A stretch of DNA of 64,000 nt from Morella rubra (GCA_003952965.2 CM025852.1:24774574-24838573), one strand, 5' to 3'. Counted from the stretch's first letter, positions 50,670 through 64,000 are shown. A program made the numbers and translations. Notes: generated by a model from the letters alone, not told the origin.

Positions 50670-53600
50670 GCTTCAGACAACATGAGAGGGATTGAAATTA
50701 AATCAACATGTGAGCTGAGTCTTTGTATCTAGGTTCAAAATATCTTAGTAGTGGAAGCCCATTAAAAATTCTAAATATCTAGTCTATGGAAAACACTCGA
50801 AGACCCAACAAGGCTGGATGGAAAAATAACAATAACCATAGGTAGGCAGAGCTTGTTGGTTTTTCATCACCCCCCCCCCCCCCTCCCCCCTTTCTTTCTT
50901 TCTTTCTTTCTTCACAGTCCTCGGCAGAAAGAGTGGGTAGGAGTTGACGAAACCCCCAACCAAGTGATCCAATCCGATATTTCCAATTACTGTCAACCAC
51001 CAATCGGTTTTGCAATTAGTTCTAGTGGAAATTGTCTTCCATAAGGATTGTGTGCGGCCATCAGAAATGAGCAAAAATAACTGGAGGGGTTCAGCGTCCG
51101 CCCCTAGGGAAACAGGATTCAGCATAAGAACCAGTTGAGACGACTCTATACGTAACGACAGCAATACAAAATGTTCCTGGCAATTTTTTTTGCTTAATTC
51201 TCACTAAACCTACCATCCATGAGATTATGAGCCTAAACCCAAAGAGTCTAATGACATACTCTAACTGAAGGAGCAACATCACCCAAAACCATGTTTGTGG
51301 ATCTGCCAAAAATTCCAAAATCCATACCCTGTCGGCCACAAGGTCTTAACAAATGCTCCGTGGACTAGTTTGTTAGTCTAGAATTGACGAGCAAATACAA
51401 CTTTGCAATTACAGCATAGAATGTTCTTCACCGGCGAAAGTTACTTCAAATTTAACCATCAAGATGCAAAGGACATAAACACCCAAATCATACAGGAGCT
51501 TGAAAACTAGAAGAAATACAAACAGAATAACATTCTTCCAAGTTTTGAAACCCTCCACATTAAGTTCCACTTAAACCACATCTCAAGAGGAGGAAACTAA
51601 GAGATGAAGATCCATATTACAGTCCATGTATCACCCATAACACTAACGCGGTACACTTGATATCAGAATCCATGCAATCAAAAAAATAAAAAAAGCGAGA
51701 CCAGAATCCATGCTTAAAGGGGTAGAAAATTATTTATCTACACAATAAGCAGAGACAAACACTTAATGTGACTAATGTTATTAGGAATCCGGCCAGCAAC
51801 CTAAAATGTACATACAGAGCAATCCCTATTCTTCAAAAATCCCTCAAATTCGTTCAAAAACCCGAAGTTGTTTGGCAATCATGGAAAAGCCAAATAACAT
51901 ATTACTTGCATAAATTTTCCACGCCCATAAAATCATTTATAACTTGCACCAGCAACGTATGATTATGCCTTTTTCACGCTTTGTCACCGTTTCAAGACTT
52001 ATATTGTCTGTCGCGATAAAACCAAACAGCGCCTTCTATAGGCTGGAAACAGGGAGTGAATCCCATTTTCTAAACTGAAACGAACTATAACAGATGCTAC
52101 TAAGTGAGACGTTCATATGTTGCTCAGGCCTTGCTAGTTTATTAGGGACATCTTCAAACAAAAATAAAACACAAACCCAGAGCCTCGAAACTGATAAATT
52201 CTCAACGGTAACAAAACTGAACTCCGAACATAACCGAAGAATGACCAAAAATTGCAAAATAGCACCACCCGATCAGCATAGTCAAGCTGGTTTCTGAGCA
52301 AAGTCCCATAAGAAAAATACACGTTGATTTGTTTAACGCCGAACTGAGCCATGAGAACGAAAAAAAATTGCACAAGAAGAGAAATTCTTCAAATGGCGGA
52401 TCACAGAGAGAGAAGCTTACAGGGAAAATGGATACTTATTTTTGGGGAAGAATCGAAAGAACTCGAGAACCTACTTCCTCACAAAATGACCGTGGGGTTT
52501 CCTTGTGTGCGACTCTGCACTTTAGGGAAAGGACTTGGAAGCGAACGATCGTTTGAGTCAAAAGGCTGATTGCCTTACAAGACACGGACCTCACAAGGTC
52601 AGAAGGCAGTTTTGTGTAAGGAACCAGGTCCAAAGAGACGAGCTGGGCTAGACAGAGATCTGGGACGACAGACCTCACCAGTCACAACAGGTAAGCAGTC
52701 GTTGAGCCTTACTGGGCGAGTGTTTTGAGACGAAACAAGTTAAGATTAGGCCCTGCTTAAAAACAAAAAACAAAAAACAAAAAGTGAAGACTAGGCCCAG
52801 CAGAGAGCATACTTTTTTCGTCTTTTGCATTTGGTCCAAATCAACAGTGAGCAGAGCAGAATTTGGGAAAGGGATTTCAGTAAAATTTCCCAGATCTAAC
52901 TTTTGGTTGAGTTCATATATAGCTCAGCAGTGCCTTAACATCGCCAATTTTTTCCACAGTTTCGGACACTTGTCGGAACAGATTGTTTAGTCGACCAAAC
53001 ATTTCTCGCATGCTCAGATGTATGGCATTTATCATTTTATTGTACGAAATGACAAAAAATATCATTAAAAAAAAAAAAAAAAAAACACCAAGTTGAAAGA
53101 TGTATAATATAACTCTAAACATAAGACATCACCCCTGACCGATCATGTCCAAGTTTACTGATTTAGCCACCCCTTTGAAAGATACTGGTCATATTCCTTC
53201 GAGAGGACCAAGACTCACCGATCATGTCCAAGTTTACTGATTTAGCCACCCCTTTGAAAGATACAGGTCATATTCCTTCAGGAGGACCAAGACTCAAGCT
53301 TATCCCACATTTCTAATGGAAAAAGATACTGAATATAAGTTTTTAAAAATTTTTTCCTTGATTTCTGCATAAATGTGGTCAGGTTTTAAATCAAACGGTC
53401 GTGGTCAAAATGTCAATATTTGCTTTTCTTTTCGAGTAATCTACAATAAAGTTATTAACACTTTTAATTATTATTTTTATATTTAAAATATGTACATTTT
53501 ACCTTTCAAATTATTATTTTTTTAATATTGCATTCACTATTATTAATTTTCCTCGTCCTAAGCCCTCTTATCCAATAATAAAAAAAAAGGAAATAGAGAA

Positions 53601-54189
53601 CAAAGACAAAAAGCTGATAAATCATTTGACAATACCAATAATCAATTACGAATTGGCTTTCCATGCCTGTAGTACACCCAACACAATCGACTCTAAACTT
53701 GGGGTTGTAGCTTACAGTTGACCTTTGCATCGTCCGTAGGATTCCCAAACAAGACAAGGGACACTTATGATCATCTGCAAAATCTGTAATTTTGTTGTCC
53801 GAATATCAGCCAATTATAACCCCCATATGGGTTAGGACCCATCAAAAAGTAATCTCGTTCACATGTGGAATCAGAATCATATCCCCATGTCTGGAAAAAG
53901 AAGCTAATCCTCATGTACCAACGGATTAATATGATAAGGATCCTTCAAGACGAAACAGCGAAACAAACAAAGAGATGCAGAAAAAGCCACAGGCAGTCAG
54001 TCAGGCACAGCCAATATCTGAAAACCGATATCTACCAGAAAACCGATTTGACATTAACATCGCAATCCTCCATATAGAACAATAAGCAACAGACAGCAAA
54101 CGTAGTACAAACGAATGAAAGTAATGTCGGTTTTAAACTGATACACTTAAAACCCTCTCTAAGTGACGAGTAAACCCTTGCCTTGGCCA
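50670..54189. other. S-acyltransferase leader region and spacer
   Basis: 50670-52550 probably holds a long 5' UTR intron and leader exon: a C14 run at 50870-50883 with CTTT repeats after it, and a leader-like block at 52370-52550 resembling the MLF leader. 52560-54189 is spacer and the 3' UTR of the DUF641 gene, with a 79-bp tandem repeat at 53138-53296 and an A20 run near 53068. No coding region is supported. Confidence 0.5.
53138..53296. repeat. 79-bp tandem repeat, two copies
   Basis: Direct copies starting at 53138 and 53217, both beginning ACCGATCATGTCCAAG and ending GGACCAAGACTCA. They differ by about three substitutions. Non-coding. Confidence 0.9.
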
Positions 54190-55759
54190 TTATTTGGTGG
54201 TGTTGTTGTACCTGCATAGCACCTTGCATTTAACCACGCTACCATAGACATAGAATCCCGGCGCAACCATGATTCGGACCACAGATGGCACCAACCCCCT
54301 CACCTTATCCCCACCCATATCCTCCATGTAAACCCCATCAAACCCCACGCCCTTATCCACTCTAAAGATAGGCAAGCTCGGGTGCACTGAGGAGGCCAAA
54401 AGGTGCAGCAACCATACACTCTTAGACGCACTGAAGAACGCTTGCAACAGTGGCTCTGGCCATGCCCTGTTCCACCCCAACATTGCGACAATTTCGCTCA
54501 TTTTCCTGTCACAAAACCGGCTAAACTCTTCACTGAAATGCCTCGTTCCCTTACTCAAGACATCCTCCCATGTCAAAACTTGAAGCAAGTTAAAGGCCTC
54601 AAAATTGGCCTCGCAGCGATCAATCGGGTTTAAGATTTGATTCGAGGCGTTCTTTTGAAACCCAACCGATTCGAAGTCCTCATAGAAAGCTTTGTTCAGT
54701 AAAGCCTCAAGGTAGAAAAGAAGGCTTCTTGGGTTCTTCGAGAGGGAAACTTTTATATCGAAAGGTTGCAGAAGAACCGAAATCCTTTCGTGTACTTTGC
54801 CTCCCACTTGCCTGAGTTGCATGGTGAGCGAGCGGCACAAGAGCCTGACAGAAGACCGAGCCTCCGAAACCGAAACCAGAAAATGTTCAATCACTTTGTG
54901 ATTAAGGCCCAGTGAGCTGTAATCTTTCAGCTGCTGATTAAAGAGGCTCTTTCCCATTTGATACGGGGAGTTGGTGCTGCATTCTTCGAGCCCGGACTTC
55001 AAGTTATGACAATAGACTTCGAGCTTGTTGAGCTTCTTCTCTAGCTCAGCCATGGTGTGCTTAAGCCTTGAAGCTTCAAGAAGAGCCTCGTCTCTCTTTC
55101 TCGTAGCCTGAATCAGCTTGTGTGAGAGCTCAGCCACCGCAATCTTCCACTGCTCCTCCCTCGCCGTTGTTAATGCCTCCGCCGACCTCGGGCTCTTCCT
55201 CGTCAGCGACGAAAAAATGGACTTGAATATTCCATTTGGACTCGCAATAGAGGAAGAATGTTTGTTGGGGCCATTGTTGTCTAGTGGAACAACAGTTATC
55301 TTCTCCCGCGCATGCGGACGGCACCTGTTGCACGAAACCGAGCCGTCTTCTCCGGTCACTGCGGAAACAGAATCGGAGTTCTTCTTGCAGTTGGCTTTGC
55401 CACTTTTGTGAGTTTCATGGAGCGGCGTCGGGTGGTGCTTTGGAGTAACCCCCTTGTCCGTAGAACCACTTTGTCTCCCTCTGCTCTGGCTTTCCTCCAC
55501 GCTATACATACCTTCATCATGTTCTTCTTTTTCACATTCTTGAATCTACAACAAACAGAAACTCCATCAAATAAACAACCACAAAGAGCATACCATAATC
55601 ATAAATCAATTTTCTTCTCTCTTTTTTCAATCAAGTAACAAACGAGGTGCACGTTGGGTGTGTCTATGTACTCACAGGGGTAAATCGAGGGGATTGGTAG
55701 GGAGCACTAGGAGGAGATGTGGAGGACGAAGAAGGAAAAGATGAGGACGAAGGAGCCAT
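54190..55759 (-). CDS. DUF641 protein, GIL1/IRK-interacting-protein type
   Basis: Minus-strand exons 55676-55759 and 54190-55545 join in phase to 479 residues. The N-terminal 130 residues are Ser/Pro/Lys-rich and probably disordered. Next comes the DUF641 block: SLTRKSPRSAEALTTAREEQ, then a coiled coil (ATRKRDEALLEASRLKHTMA through LEKKLNKLEVYCHNLK). The C-terminal domain has EHFLVSVSEARSSVRLLCRS, FEAFNLLQVLTWEDVLSKGT and EFSRFCDRKMSEIV. It ends with a Cys-containing basic tail (VVKCKVLCRYNNTTK). Family members act in light/gravity signalling (GIL1) or bind the receptor kinase IRK (IRKI). Which subgroup this is cannot be settled without a tree. The first exon begins MAPSSSSFPSSSSTS. Confidence 0.9.
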
Positions 55760-58700
55760 GCCTGTTACTGCATATTTTGTTGCTTTGTCTGCGCGACAGA
55801 CACAGCTAAATACGTCCGTTTTTTAATTTCATCCCGGAGCCTTGTTTGTTTGCCTATCCGTTTCAATCTCTTTCCGTTTTCTTTTGCATTATCTGAGGTC
55901 GTATTTTCGTCGTTTTCTTATCAGGATTAAAAGAAATCACTTATACAGAGCGGGGTAAGCGTCAGGAGGCGTTTTGGGTGCAGACCCAGACAGTGCATAT
56001 ATGGTACGGGCTCAGGTTCGTGGCCAGACGACTAATTGCAACTTGATTGACCATGGGTGATTTCCATCAAATGATTATCTATTATCTATATTTTGTACTT
56101 GGTAACCGGCTAAAATTTCCATGGAGATGACCAGCTGCTGACCGTGACCTGATAGACATGCCACTTGCCTTGCTACAGCTACATATGCACAACAAATCTA
56201 CTTTGGCTTGACAATGACAAAGATGCTTTTTGCAAGTGGTGAGGATGTATTCCTACCATTAGGGCTTGATGCAAATGATTGAATTGATTAGGCTTGCACG
56301 AAATTCGGGGAAGATGTAATTTGCCTCTTTTAAGGTATACCATTACCTTCGTTTACAATTTAGGGGTAGGATTTTATCAATGCCTGCCGTACAAAGAGGG
56401 TAGGTACATTCATAGCCCGTTACATTCTGCAGTGAAAAGCTCTCCTGGAATCCAGCACAATTTAATGAATTTTGCACTTTAATGTAAGCTGTGTTTAATG
56501 AGTATTAATTTAAGGGTAAAGCTGCTTGGCAGTGAGTTCGACGAATATAAGCAACGTACTGCATTTAATACCCATCCCATGTCTTCTCGAAATTTATAAC
56601 TCGGAATCACAGAAAAAATTTACTCGAATCTTATGGATTATAATTTTTTGAAAATTTTGTTTATGGGTAATTTAAATAGAGATAAATATAATAAACACCG
56701 CGAGACAGTTGCGTACGATGACAAATTCGCTCGTGGTTGGTCCAAAAAAATCTATAGTCAAGTGGGAATACGTTTTTGTGAAAGTCATTTGATGCAGAAG
56801 TAGACCTTATCAGACAGGTCGTTCATTTATTTAAGAGTATGCTGAACAGTTAAAGGGAAGTTGTCACATTTATTTCAGCATTTAATTCCGCACCTCGACT
56901 CCCCGAGGCGTCAACTACTCGCATTAATTTCCCACACTGATGCCGTCTCCTGCGGTGTATCATAAACCACCTACCAATTCTATCGTGTGAGAGAGAGAAC
57001 TGGACTGGTACGCATGTGAAGCTAATAAATGAGACGCTGCGTCTGCGCGGGCCTGAGATAAAAGTCAGTTTCAAGAAGTGGTCCTATGGGCTCCACGCCG
57101 ACGTTTGCTCCTAATTTTTTTCATCCGTTTTATCTCTGCAAGGGATCACGTGCACGTCTCCTCATCTCTCCTCCTCCTCCTCCTGTCTGGCTGTCTGCCT
57201 TCGCTTCGGCCTTCTCCTCCCTAGTGCTTCCGAAGTGCGTCCAGATTTTTCGTTCAGAGAGAGATAATTGGGGAGCCAACATAAAGAGTGTACAAGGTTG
57301 GGTAATTTTGGAACGATGTAGACGAAAAATCCGATAAATAATGGGTTGAATTCTTTCGAGCATGAATTAAAAAAACATTATTAATTAGCTACTCAAGGTA
57401 CCCAGCACCGGAACTAGGGAATTAAAAAATTAAGATTCAAAATAAATTAAGACACTTTTAGTTTTTACCATCTATCTTGTCACTTTTGGATATGTGTCCT
57501 AGAGTAGGGAAGTGTATCCTAGAGCATGTCTTGAAGCAGGCCGAAAGATATGTACGGTGGCTTTTTGTTGTGAAGTAGAGGCCTTCAGAAACAACATTGA
57601 GTAAAGGGCCTGGGCTGGGCCAGGCTTTGGGCTTACATATAATCTTTTTTTTATTCCGCGGGTTAAGGCCTATCCATGACCCGACTGTGGTATCTGCCGA
57701 AGTGGGACTGGTGGCAGCGTGACAAGAGTCAACTTGTCTTTTAGGCTCCATGGAGATTTACTAACAGGCTCTGTATATAGGCATTAGAATGTGAAAACTA
57801 AGAAATATTATTTGAAGAGGGAAAAAGAAGAGATTATTATAATAGCTTGTTTCATCGATAATATCAAAGCTCTCTTGGAAAGAATCCCTCCTGGAAAAAA
57901 ATGGATTTATTCCTATTTGTCTTAAACTTCAAAGCAATCAGATGCTACGGCGCAAATGAAAGGAGAAATCAGAACCAATACTGAAATTGGCTTGTATCAA
58001 TGAACTCAGACCCCAGGGGATTGAGTGCATTGGTTTTCTTTAAGATACGACTTTAAAGGGTTTTTGAGTTGGGGAGAGAAGGGTGGGGGTTCGCGAAAAC
58101 TGTAGGAAGTGACAAATCTTAACAAATTTCTAATGCTGAAGAAAACTATAAAAGCTCAGCATACACGAAAAGAATACTTGCTGCGAAATGGACGTGTCGG
58201 TTACAAAGCCGTGTCAAAGTCGGAGCATAGAATTTTTCCTGGTGCGTAAACACTTGTTCCTATCAAAGAAAATTCTCGGTTTCCACAACGGCATAACCTC
58301 TCCCGGTCTTCTAGTCGTCCACATTAAACGTCCACCAGAGTTGAGGTCCGTTTGTCAACCCTTTCCTCGCCGGTTCAACATCGGCTAGCTACCACCTCAC
58401 CTTCGTTGCGAAACGAGATATAAATACAAAACTGAAAACATTCAGAAACCTTTTCGAAGAAGCTGCACCTTACCAATATCCGCATGCCATACAAGACAAA
58501 TTCTTCATCTACAATATTTATTTAATTAATTTTTTACTCAATATATATATATATATATATATATTAAAAAGCGCCCCTTTCTTTATTAGAAGTTTCTTTA
58601 TGAATATTTATAATATATTTATTCTTCTAAACCAAACATCATAATATACATAATGGGATATTTGAATATGATATATAAATTAAAAAATTTTACAAGAATA

Positions 58701-59268
58701 TTAATATGGTCACGCATGAGATTATTCAAAATGTTTTATTGCAGATTATACTTGGGGTCATATCAATTACACCCCATTCGAATTTTTCTTTATTTGATCT
58801 AATTCTATTTTAATTCAGAAAATAAAAACCATCAATAAAATAAAATCGTAATTTTTTTTTTCAAACACCACAATTGCAGCCCGTTGTCCCTTTTTTTTCT
58901 CTGTTTTTTTTTTTTTAACATTCTATATAACGGTTATTAAAAAGTGGTGTTTCTGTCTTTTTATCTGTGGTATTAACAAGGTGGACTTGGAGGTAAAAAT
59001 AAATAGCAACTTTTTAAAGCTCGCGTTCCAGAAATCGAACTCGCAGGCAATGTGCAGCTTCCCATTTTAATAGTTTGTTTTTTTTCTCTAAGCTAATAAT
59101 AAACAACGTTCTCTTTATTTCTCTCCTATACCCTTCCTTCCTTCCGAGTTTCCTCTCTCTCCCCTTAACCCGAGTTCGGCAAGTTCGGGATCTCTCTTTC
59201 TGATATCCGTTTCCGAGCGATCACTTGGACGTCCGGGAGAAGAGAGGGAGTCAGAGCCTTAGAGGACT
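55760..59268. other. divergent spacer between the DUF641 and KEULE genes
   Basis: About 3.5 kb with promoters for both divergent genes. An AT microsatellite lies at 58541-58564. The last 160 bases are strongly pyrimidine-rich (CTTTATTTCTCTCC, TTCCTTCCTTCC, CTCTCTCCCC), typical of a plant 5' leader for KEULE. Open frames at 57086-57337 and 58188-58388 do not resemble known proteins. Confidence 0.5.
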
Positions 59269-62200
59269 ATGTCGCTGTCAGATTCTGATTCGTCCTCGTA
59301 TGGCGGGGAGTATAAGAACTTCAGACAAATCAGCCGTGACCGTGAGTGTCATCTCTCCCTACGCACACACTTTCTCTCCCGTCAACTCTAAATCGGTCGA
59401 TTTCTCTATAACTAATTTGATTCCACAGTTCATCTTTTCTCCCTGCGTTGGTCAATCACTTATTTATTTTTTGCTTTCCATAGTTGGTGGAGTTGGTTAG
59501 AAATTAGGCAGTGAAGCCATAGGTTCATGTCGTACATTTTTCTGTTTTTATACAGATGTGATGAATAATTTGTTCTGGTTGGTCATGTGTTTTGCTGGCG
59601 GTTGGGGATGTAAGTGATCAAGTACTTTTTAGCCACGTGTTTTCGATGGATAATGTATTTAGTGTCAAATCTGTAGTGTCCAAATTTCTGAACTCAAAAT
59701 CGTTCGACTCTTATGATTCTGCCTGTCTTTGCGGTCGTCTAATTTCTAAGAACAATAATTCTGATTGCTTCTAGGATTAGAAGTAGTTACGGTGGCCGCG
59801 AAGTTGAGCAAGCTAGAGATTTCAGGTCGCATTCCTGTTTTACCAATCGAGCTTGGCTGTCTTGGATTTTCTTCTTTGTCCGAAGAAACAGATAAAGTAG
59901 TTGTGTTGGGCGAAGGAAAAAATGAGTATAGGTTAAGCTAGTGGTGGTTCTATGAATATTATGGTGACCTTAGGGAGTGTGAGTTAGGATTGATTAGACA
60001 GAGAGCGAAATCATAGTAGAAGATTGGGAATCACCTGCGAAACTTTCACTCTGCCAGAATGTTAGTTATGTCAACATTACCCAACTTTTAAATGTGGAGT
60101 GTGGAAGGATGTTCATATACATGAAACAACGATCTATTATTGAGACTCTTCATAGAAGATAGGGAATTGTCCGCAAACTTTCTCTAAGCTAGAATGCAAG
60201 TTTCAGAATCCAAGTGTTGAATTTCAAGTGTAGACCTTCTCCATATGTTTGTGTGACCTTCCAATTTGGCAAAAAATTAGTGAGGGCCAAATTGTTTGTC
60301 TGATCGCCCTGTAATTTTTACTTGGTTTTATTTTCTAATTCAAATCCTATTTATGGTCAGGATTGTTGCTTGAAATGCTTCGGTCTGCCAAAACAGGGGA
60401 TTCAAAATCAACTTGGAAGGTATATTGTAGTTTATGTGAATTTGAGGTTTCTTGGTGAGCGTCACATTTGAGACAGTTTCTTTTCTTCTCTTTTATTTTC
60501 CTCAAATTGCTTAGGAAAAAAAAAACACGAGCATGTTTAATCATGAGTGTTCACTACCTATGCTTTTTTATATCCGTGGGCACCATATGAGGTTGTGCAG
60601 ATTTCCTTTTCTAATTTGCTTAACGTTCTTGTCCATTATCTATCTTGTCTGTGTTTGGGGAACTCTATGTGCTGCTTCTGCTATTTATTTCCAGTAGTTA
60701 ACTTTCCAAATAACGTATTTCCTCTAGGTACTTATAATGGACAAGCTTACGGTCAAGGTAATGTCTTACTCATGCAAGATGGCTGATATCACAGAAGAAG
60801 GCGTTTCATGTAAGAATCATTAGGACATTTTCTAAGAATATTTTTTTTTTGTTTCTTCCTCATTGATGTTCATGTTGCTTCCTACCTGTTTCATGGCATG
60901 TTATCATCTGCTTGGAGGAAATGTCTCATCCTTGCGGTAGTGTGTCACTTAGCTCATAGCTCTCTGTCAAAACATACTCTAGGTCACCATGAATGTGGTG
61001 CTGGGTATTACTTCAAATCAATAATAATCACATTTTCAACTTCCGTTGGATGGCATCGTCAAATTTTTAATGTGCATTTCCAATGTTATGAAGTCCCAAC
61101 CAACCGCAGTTTTCTATGTTGATCCTTCTATTGATAACATCTCTTTATAGGTTTTCATCTACTCCCTTGAAATTGTGAATGTTCAAACTTTATCCTTTTG
61201 AAAGGAATTATATGCCCTTTGGTTGAATCAAAACAAGAGATTGCTTTTTCATTGCTCTAAATATTAGCAGCTCTTTTGTCATTTTAATTAGTCAGGATTC
61301 ACTTCACAAAAAAAAAAAAGGGTCAGCAGAGAGGAAAATTTGTCCAGTCGCATAATAGTTGGGATAATGGTCTTGGTGATGAGAGAATCTAATTCAATTT
61401 CATTTCCAGTTTGTCTTATCAGTTGGTTTAATTGCTCTGAAGTCATGCATTTTTCTATTTTCCTTGCAGTGGTGGAAGACATATACAGGCGAAGGCAGCC
61501 ATTACCCTCCATGGATGCTATATACTTCATTCAACCATCCAAAGAGAAGTAAGTATTCTCCTTTTGGTAACCGTTTTTAGATTATTGTCCTAAAAGGAAG
61601 AATTACTTGCATATTATTTTCTAGTTGGTTTAGGAACTGTTGCTGTCTTGGTTTCCTTTTGTCCATCATTGATAGTCTTTGATACATGAAAGTGAAGGTG
61701 TTGCCTTTCTTTCTTTTGAGTTTTGAAGGGAAGGTTTTTCCCTCTTGATCTCGTGCGGGTGACCGCAGTTTTTGATTATTGCTTTTGTTTCTACATTTGA
61801 TCTGTTTTTTATGTATTTCACTAGTTCCGGTACAGAGGACTGCTATCTTGCAATAAATTGATTCGGCTGCACTTTTACTTATTGATCACATGACATGTTT
61901 TCGTGCATATGTGCTTGTGTCCCATGCACTTGTGTATAGAGCACATCTCATTGTGGAGTGTTCGGCAGTTATTCCATGTATTAGCACTGCCCATTTTATT
62001 GTGAAGTTTTGTGTCTCCGTCTGCAACGTGAATTCAAACAGGCTGTTGTGTTTAATTTCACAGGGGCATAGATATAACCTTTCTAACTCTCTTCTCTCTC
62101 TCTCGTTCTCGTTGTTTTGCAGTGTCATAATGCTATTGTCAGATATGTCTGGAAGAACTCCATTGTACAGGAAGTATGTGAAGGATCTTTATTTTTCCTA

Positions 62201-64000
62201 CTTTTGCCTGTGCGGAGTTTTGGCTTTGTTGTGGTTTTTCTGAATCTATTTTCCTTGTGTTTGTGAAGGGCGTTTGTTTTCTTCAGTTCACCTATTTCAA
62301 GAGAACTGGTTAATCACATCAAGAAGGATTCAACTGTTTTAACTCGTATAGTTGCCTTGAAAGAGGTAATAGTTCTGTTGTTATTGGAAAATATTTTGTC
62401 CTTGGAGTGACGGTTCCGCTTAAACATTCTCATATTTCAGCTAGTTGCTTCTTTTCCTTTTCCTCGTTGTTGTTGAAAAGTCACCAGTGGATAGTGATAT
62501 GTTGCTCATTTTGGTGACAAATGCAGATGAATTTCGAGTTCTTTGCTATTGATAGCCAGGTATCTGATACTCTTATCTTCTTGTAGATAATCATGAATTG
62601 ACTATAGATGATACACTTATCTTTCCATTATAGTTTTAGTGAGTTTTACAATCATTCTTGCTGATGATGTGTGTTTTATTGATGTACGTGTGAAATTTGA
62701 CTGCATATTCTAGCATGCTTAATGTAATAAATTGTATTTGTTCCATTACCCGAGTATCACTCAGGGAACTATTTTTGTAAATGTTGTCATATTATGTTCA
62801 GAGATTGTGGATATATGTCCTTTCAGTTTAGCATCATGCTGCTGTTTGCTCTCAAAAGCAAATGTGTACTGCTGATTATGTAACCCAAGAAAACAAATCT
62901 AGCTCTGACATTCTTTTGTTTTGGTGTTGTTAAGTGTGATATATAACTAAGAACTTCGGAAATTGTGGGATAATAAGAAGAAATCATTTGATTTCACTCC
63001 AGAAGCAATGGAAATTATTGACCCATTTGAATGTGAAACTAAATGACTCTTGAATCACTGGCAAGGCAGTACTGGTATTTTACTTCATAATTAGGAACTA
63101 TAGTGAGGGTGACAATAATAGGGGAGGTGAAGATAACTAGTTTATGGCTTCAAATAAAGGCCCCATAAGCTTTTGGTTGTTCTCTACTTTCTTAACCAGG
63201 ACTCTGACCCTAAAGTTAGTTTTGTAAATTTATATTTAGCACAAGAGTGGGTTGCTGTGGTATAACACTGGGTCCTCCTGATGAAATCATGTTATTATTG
63301 TTATGATGTTTCCCATACGTAATATTCTACAGGGCTTTATCACGAATAATGAGAGGGCTCTAGAGGAACTTTTTGGTGATGAGGAAAATTCGCGCAAAGC
63401 TGTTGCATGCTTGAATGTGGTGGCTACCCGCATTGCTACAGTTTTTGCTTCGTTACGGGTACACACATGTTATTTCTGAATTTGATTGATAATATATTGA
63501 AAATTTTCTGATGCAGGTTTATGTTTTTAATATTATCAGGAATTTCCTTGTGTGCGCTACCGTGCAGCCAAGTCTCTTGATGCAACTACAATGACAACTT
63601 TCCGTGATTTAATTCCGACAAAGCTTGCTGCTGGTGTCTGGGACTGTCTTATGAAATATAAATCACTTCCAAACTTCCCTAAGACAGAAACATGCGAGTT
63701 GCTTATCCTTGACAGATCTGTAGATCAGGTTTTTAGGTGCATGTGTTTGTTATGAATTATAGTTTGTTTACTGCATAAATTGGCTCTATTATTTATGATG
63801 AATAGGCGTGCTTTGAATTTCTAGATTGCTCCCATCATACATGAATGGACATATGATGCCATGTGCCATGATTTACTGAATCTGGAAGGAAATAAATATG
63901 TGCATGAGGTAAGTTCTACAATTTTAGCTCTTATAAATGTTTTCCAATCATCTGCAGTCTATTGGATACTGTACATCAATGGATTATATTGTGCAGGTTC
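59269..64000 (+). CDS. KEU: KEULE-type Sec1/Munc18 protein, N-terminal half (runs off the window)
   Basis: Exons 59269-59341, 60361-60419, 60728-60809, 61470-61548, 62123-62173, 62269-62365, 62527-62559, 63333-63458, 63540-63728 and 63825-63908, with the next starting at 63997, all join in phase and give 292 residues. Full KEULE proteins have about 665, so somewhat under half is visible. Sec1 domain hallmarks are present: [80 protein letters not shown] and [25 protein letters not shown] binds the cytokinesis syntaxin KNOLLE and keeps it open for vesicle fusion at the cell plate. It could instead be a close SEC1B-type paralogue. The start [20 protein letters not shown] matches the KEULE N-terminus. 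Confidence 0.95.

Overview
The window is plant nuclear DNA, most likely from a eudicot and possibly a woody, heterozygous one. The support is compact multi-exon genes with GT/AG introns, AT-rich spacers, and protein families with clear Arabidopsis-type counterparts. I read ten host genes. Exons were placed by joining reading frames at consensus splice sites and from remembered family sequences; no search was run.

Layout. 1.6-12.4 kb (+): a maspardin/SPG21-type alpha/beta hydrolase whose middle is disturbed by two internal tandem duplications, with a decayed LINE in an intron. 15.3-15.7 kb (-): an intronless CML13/CML14-type calmodulin-like protein. 15.7-20.8 kb: AT-rich spacer. 20.8-24.6 kb (+): an LRR-IV receptor-like pseudokinase. 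28.1-31.0 kb (-): an IBA57/COG0354 iron-sulfur assembly factor, lying between two diverged direct copies of a non-coding segment (25.3-27.8 and 31.1-35.16 kb); the second copy carries two MITE-like insertions. 35.4-36.2 kb (+): a DUF1442 protein. 37.1-40.9 kb (-): an ICT1/ArfB-type organellar peptidyl-tRNA hydrolase. 41.9-44.4 kb (-): a myeloid leukemia factor (MLF) family protein. 46.6-50.7 kb (-): a PAT14-type DHHC S-acyltransferase. 54.2-55.8 kb (-): a DUF641 (GIL1/IRKI-type) protein. 59.3-64.0 kb (+): the first half of a KEULE-type Sec1/Munc18 protein, which runs off the window.

These are unlinked housekeeping, signalling and trafficking genes, not a cluster with one function. I found no evidence of a new multi-gene system. 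The most notable observations are: (1) a deletion-ridden second copy of part of the maspardin gene that looks like unpolished long-read sequence; (2) a nearly identical 1.9-kb duplication in the same gene; (3) a 69-bp tandem duplication in the pseudokinase gene that duplicates a splice acceptor in frame; (4) paired direct repeats around IBA57 with an empty-site comparison for a fold-back MITE; and (5) apparent shared ancestry of the 5' leaders of the neighbouring MLF and PAT14 genes. No tRNA, rRNA, CRISPR or LTR-type element was recognised.
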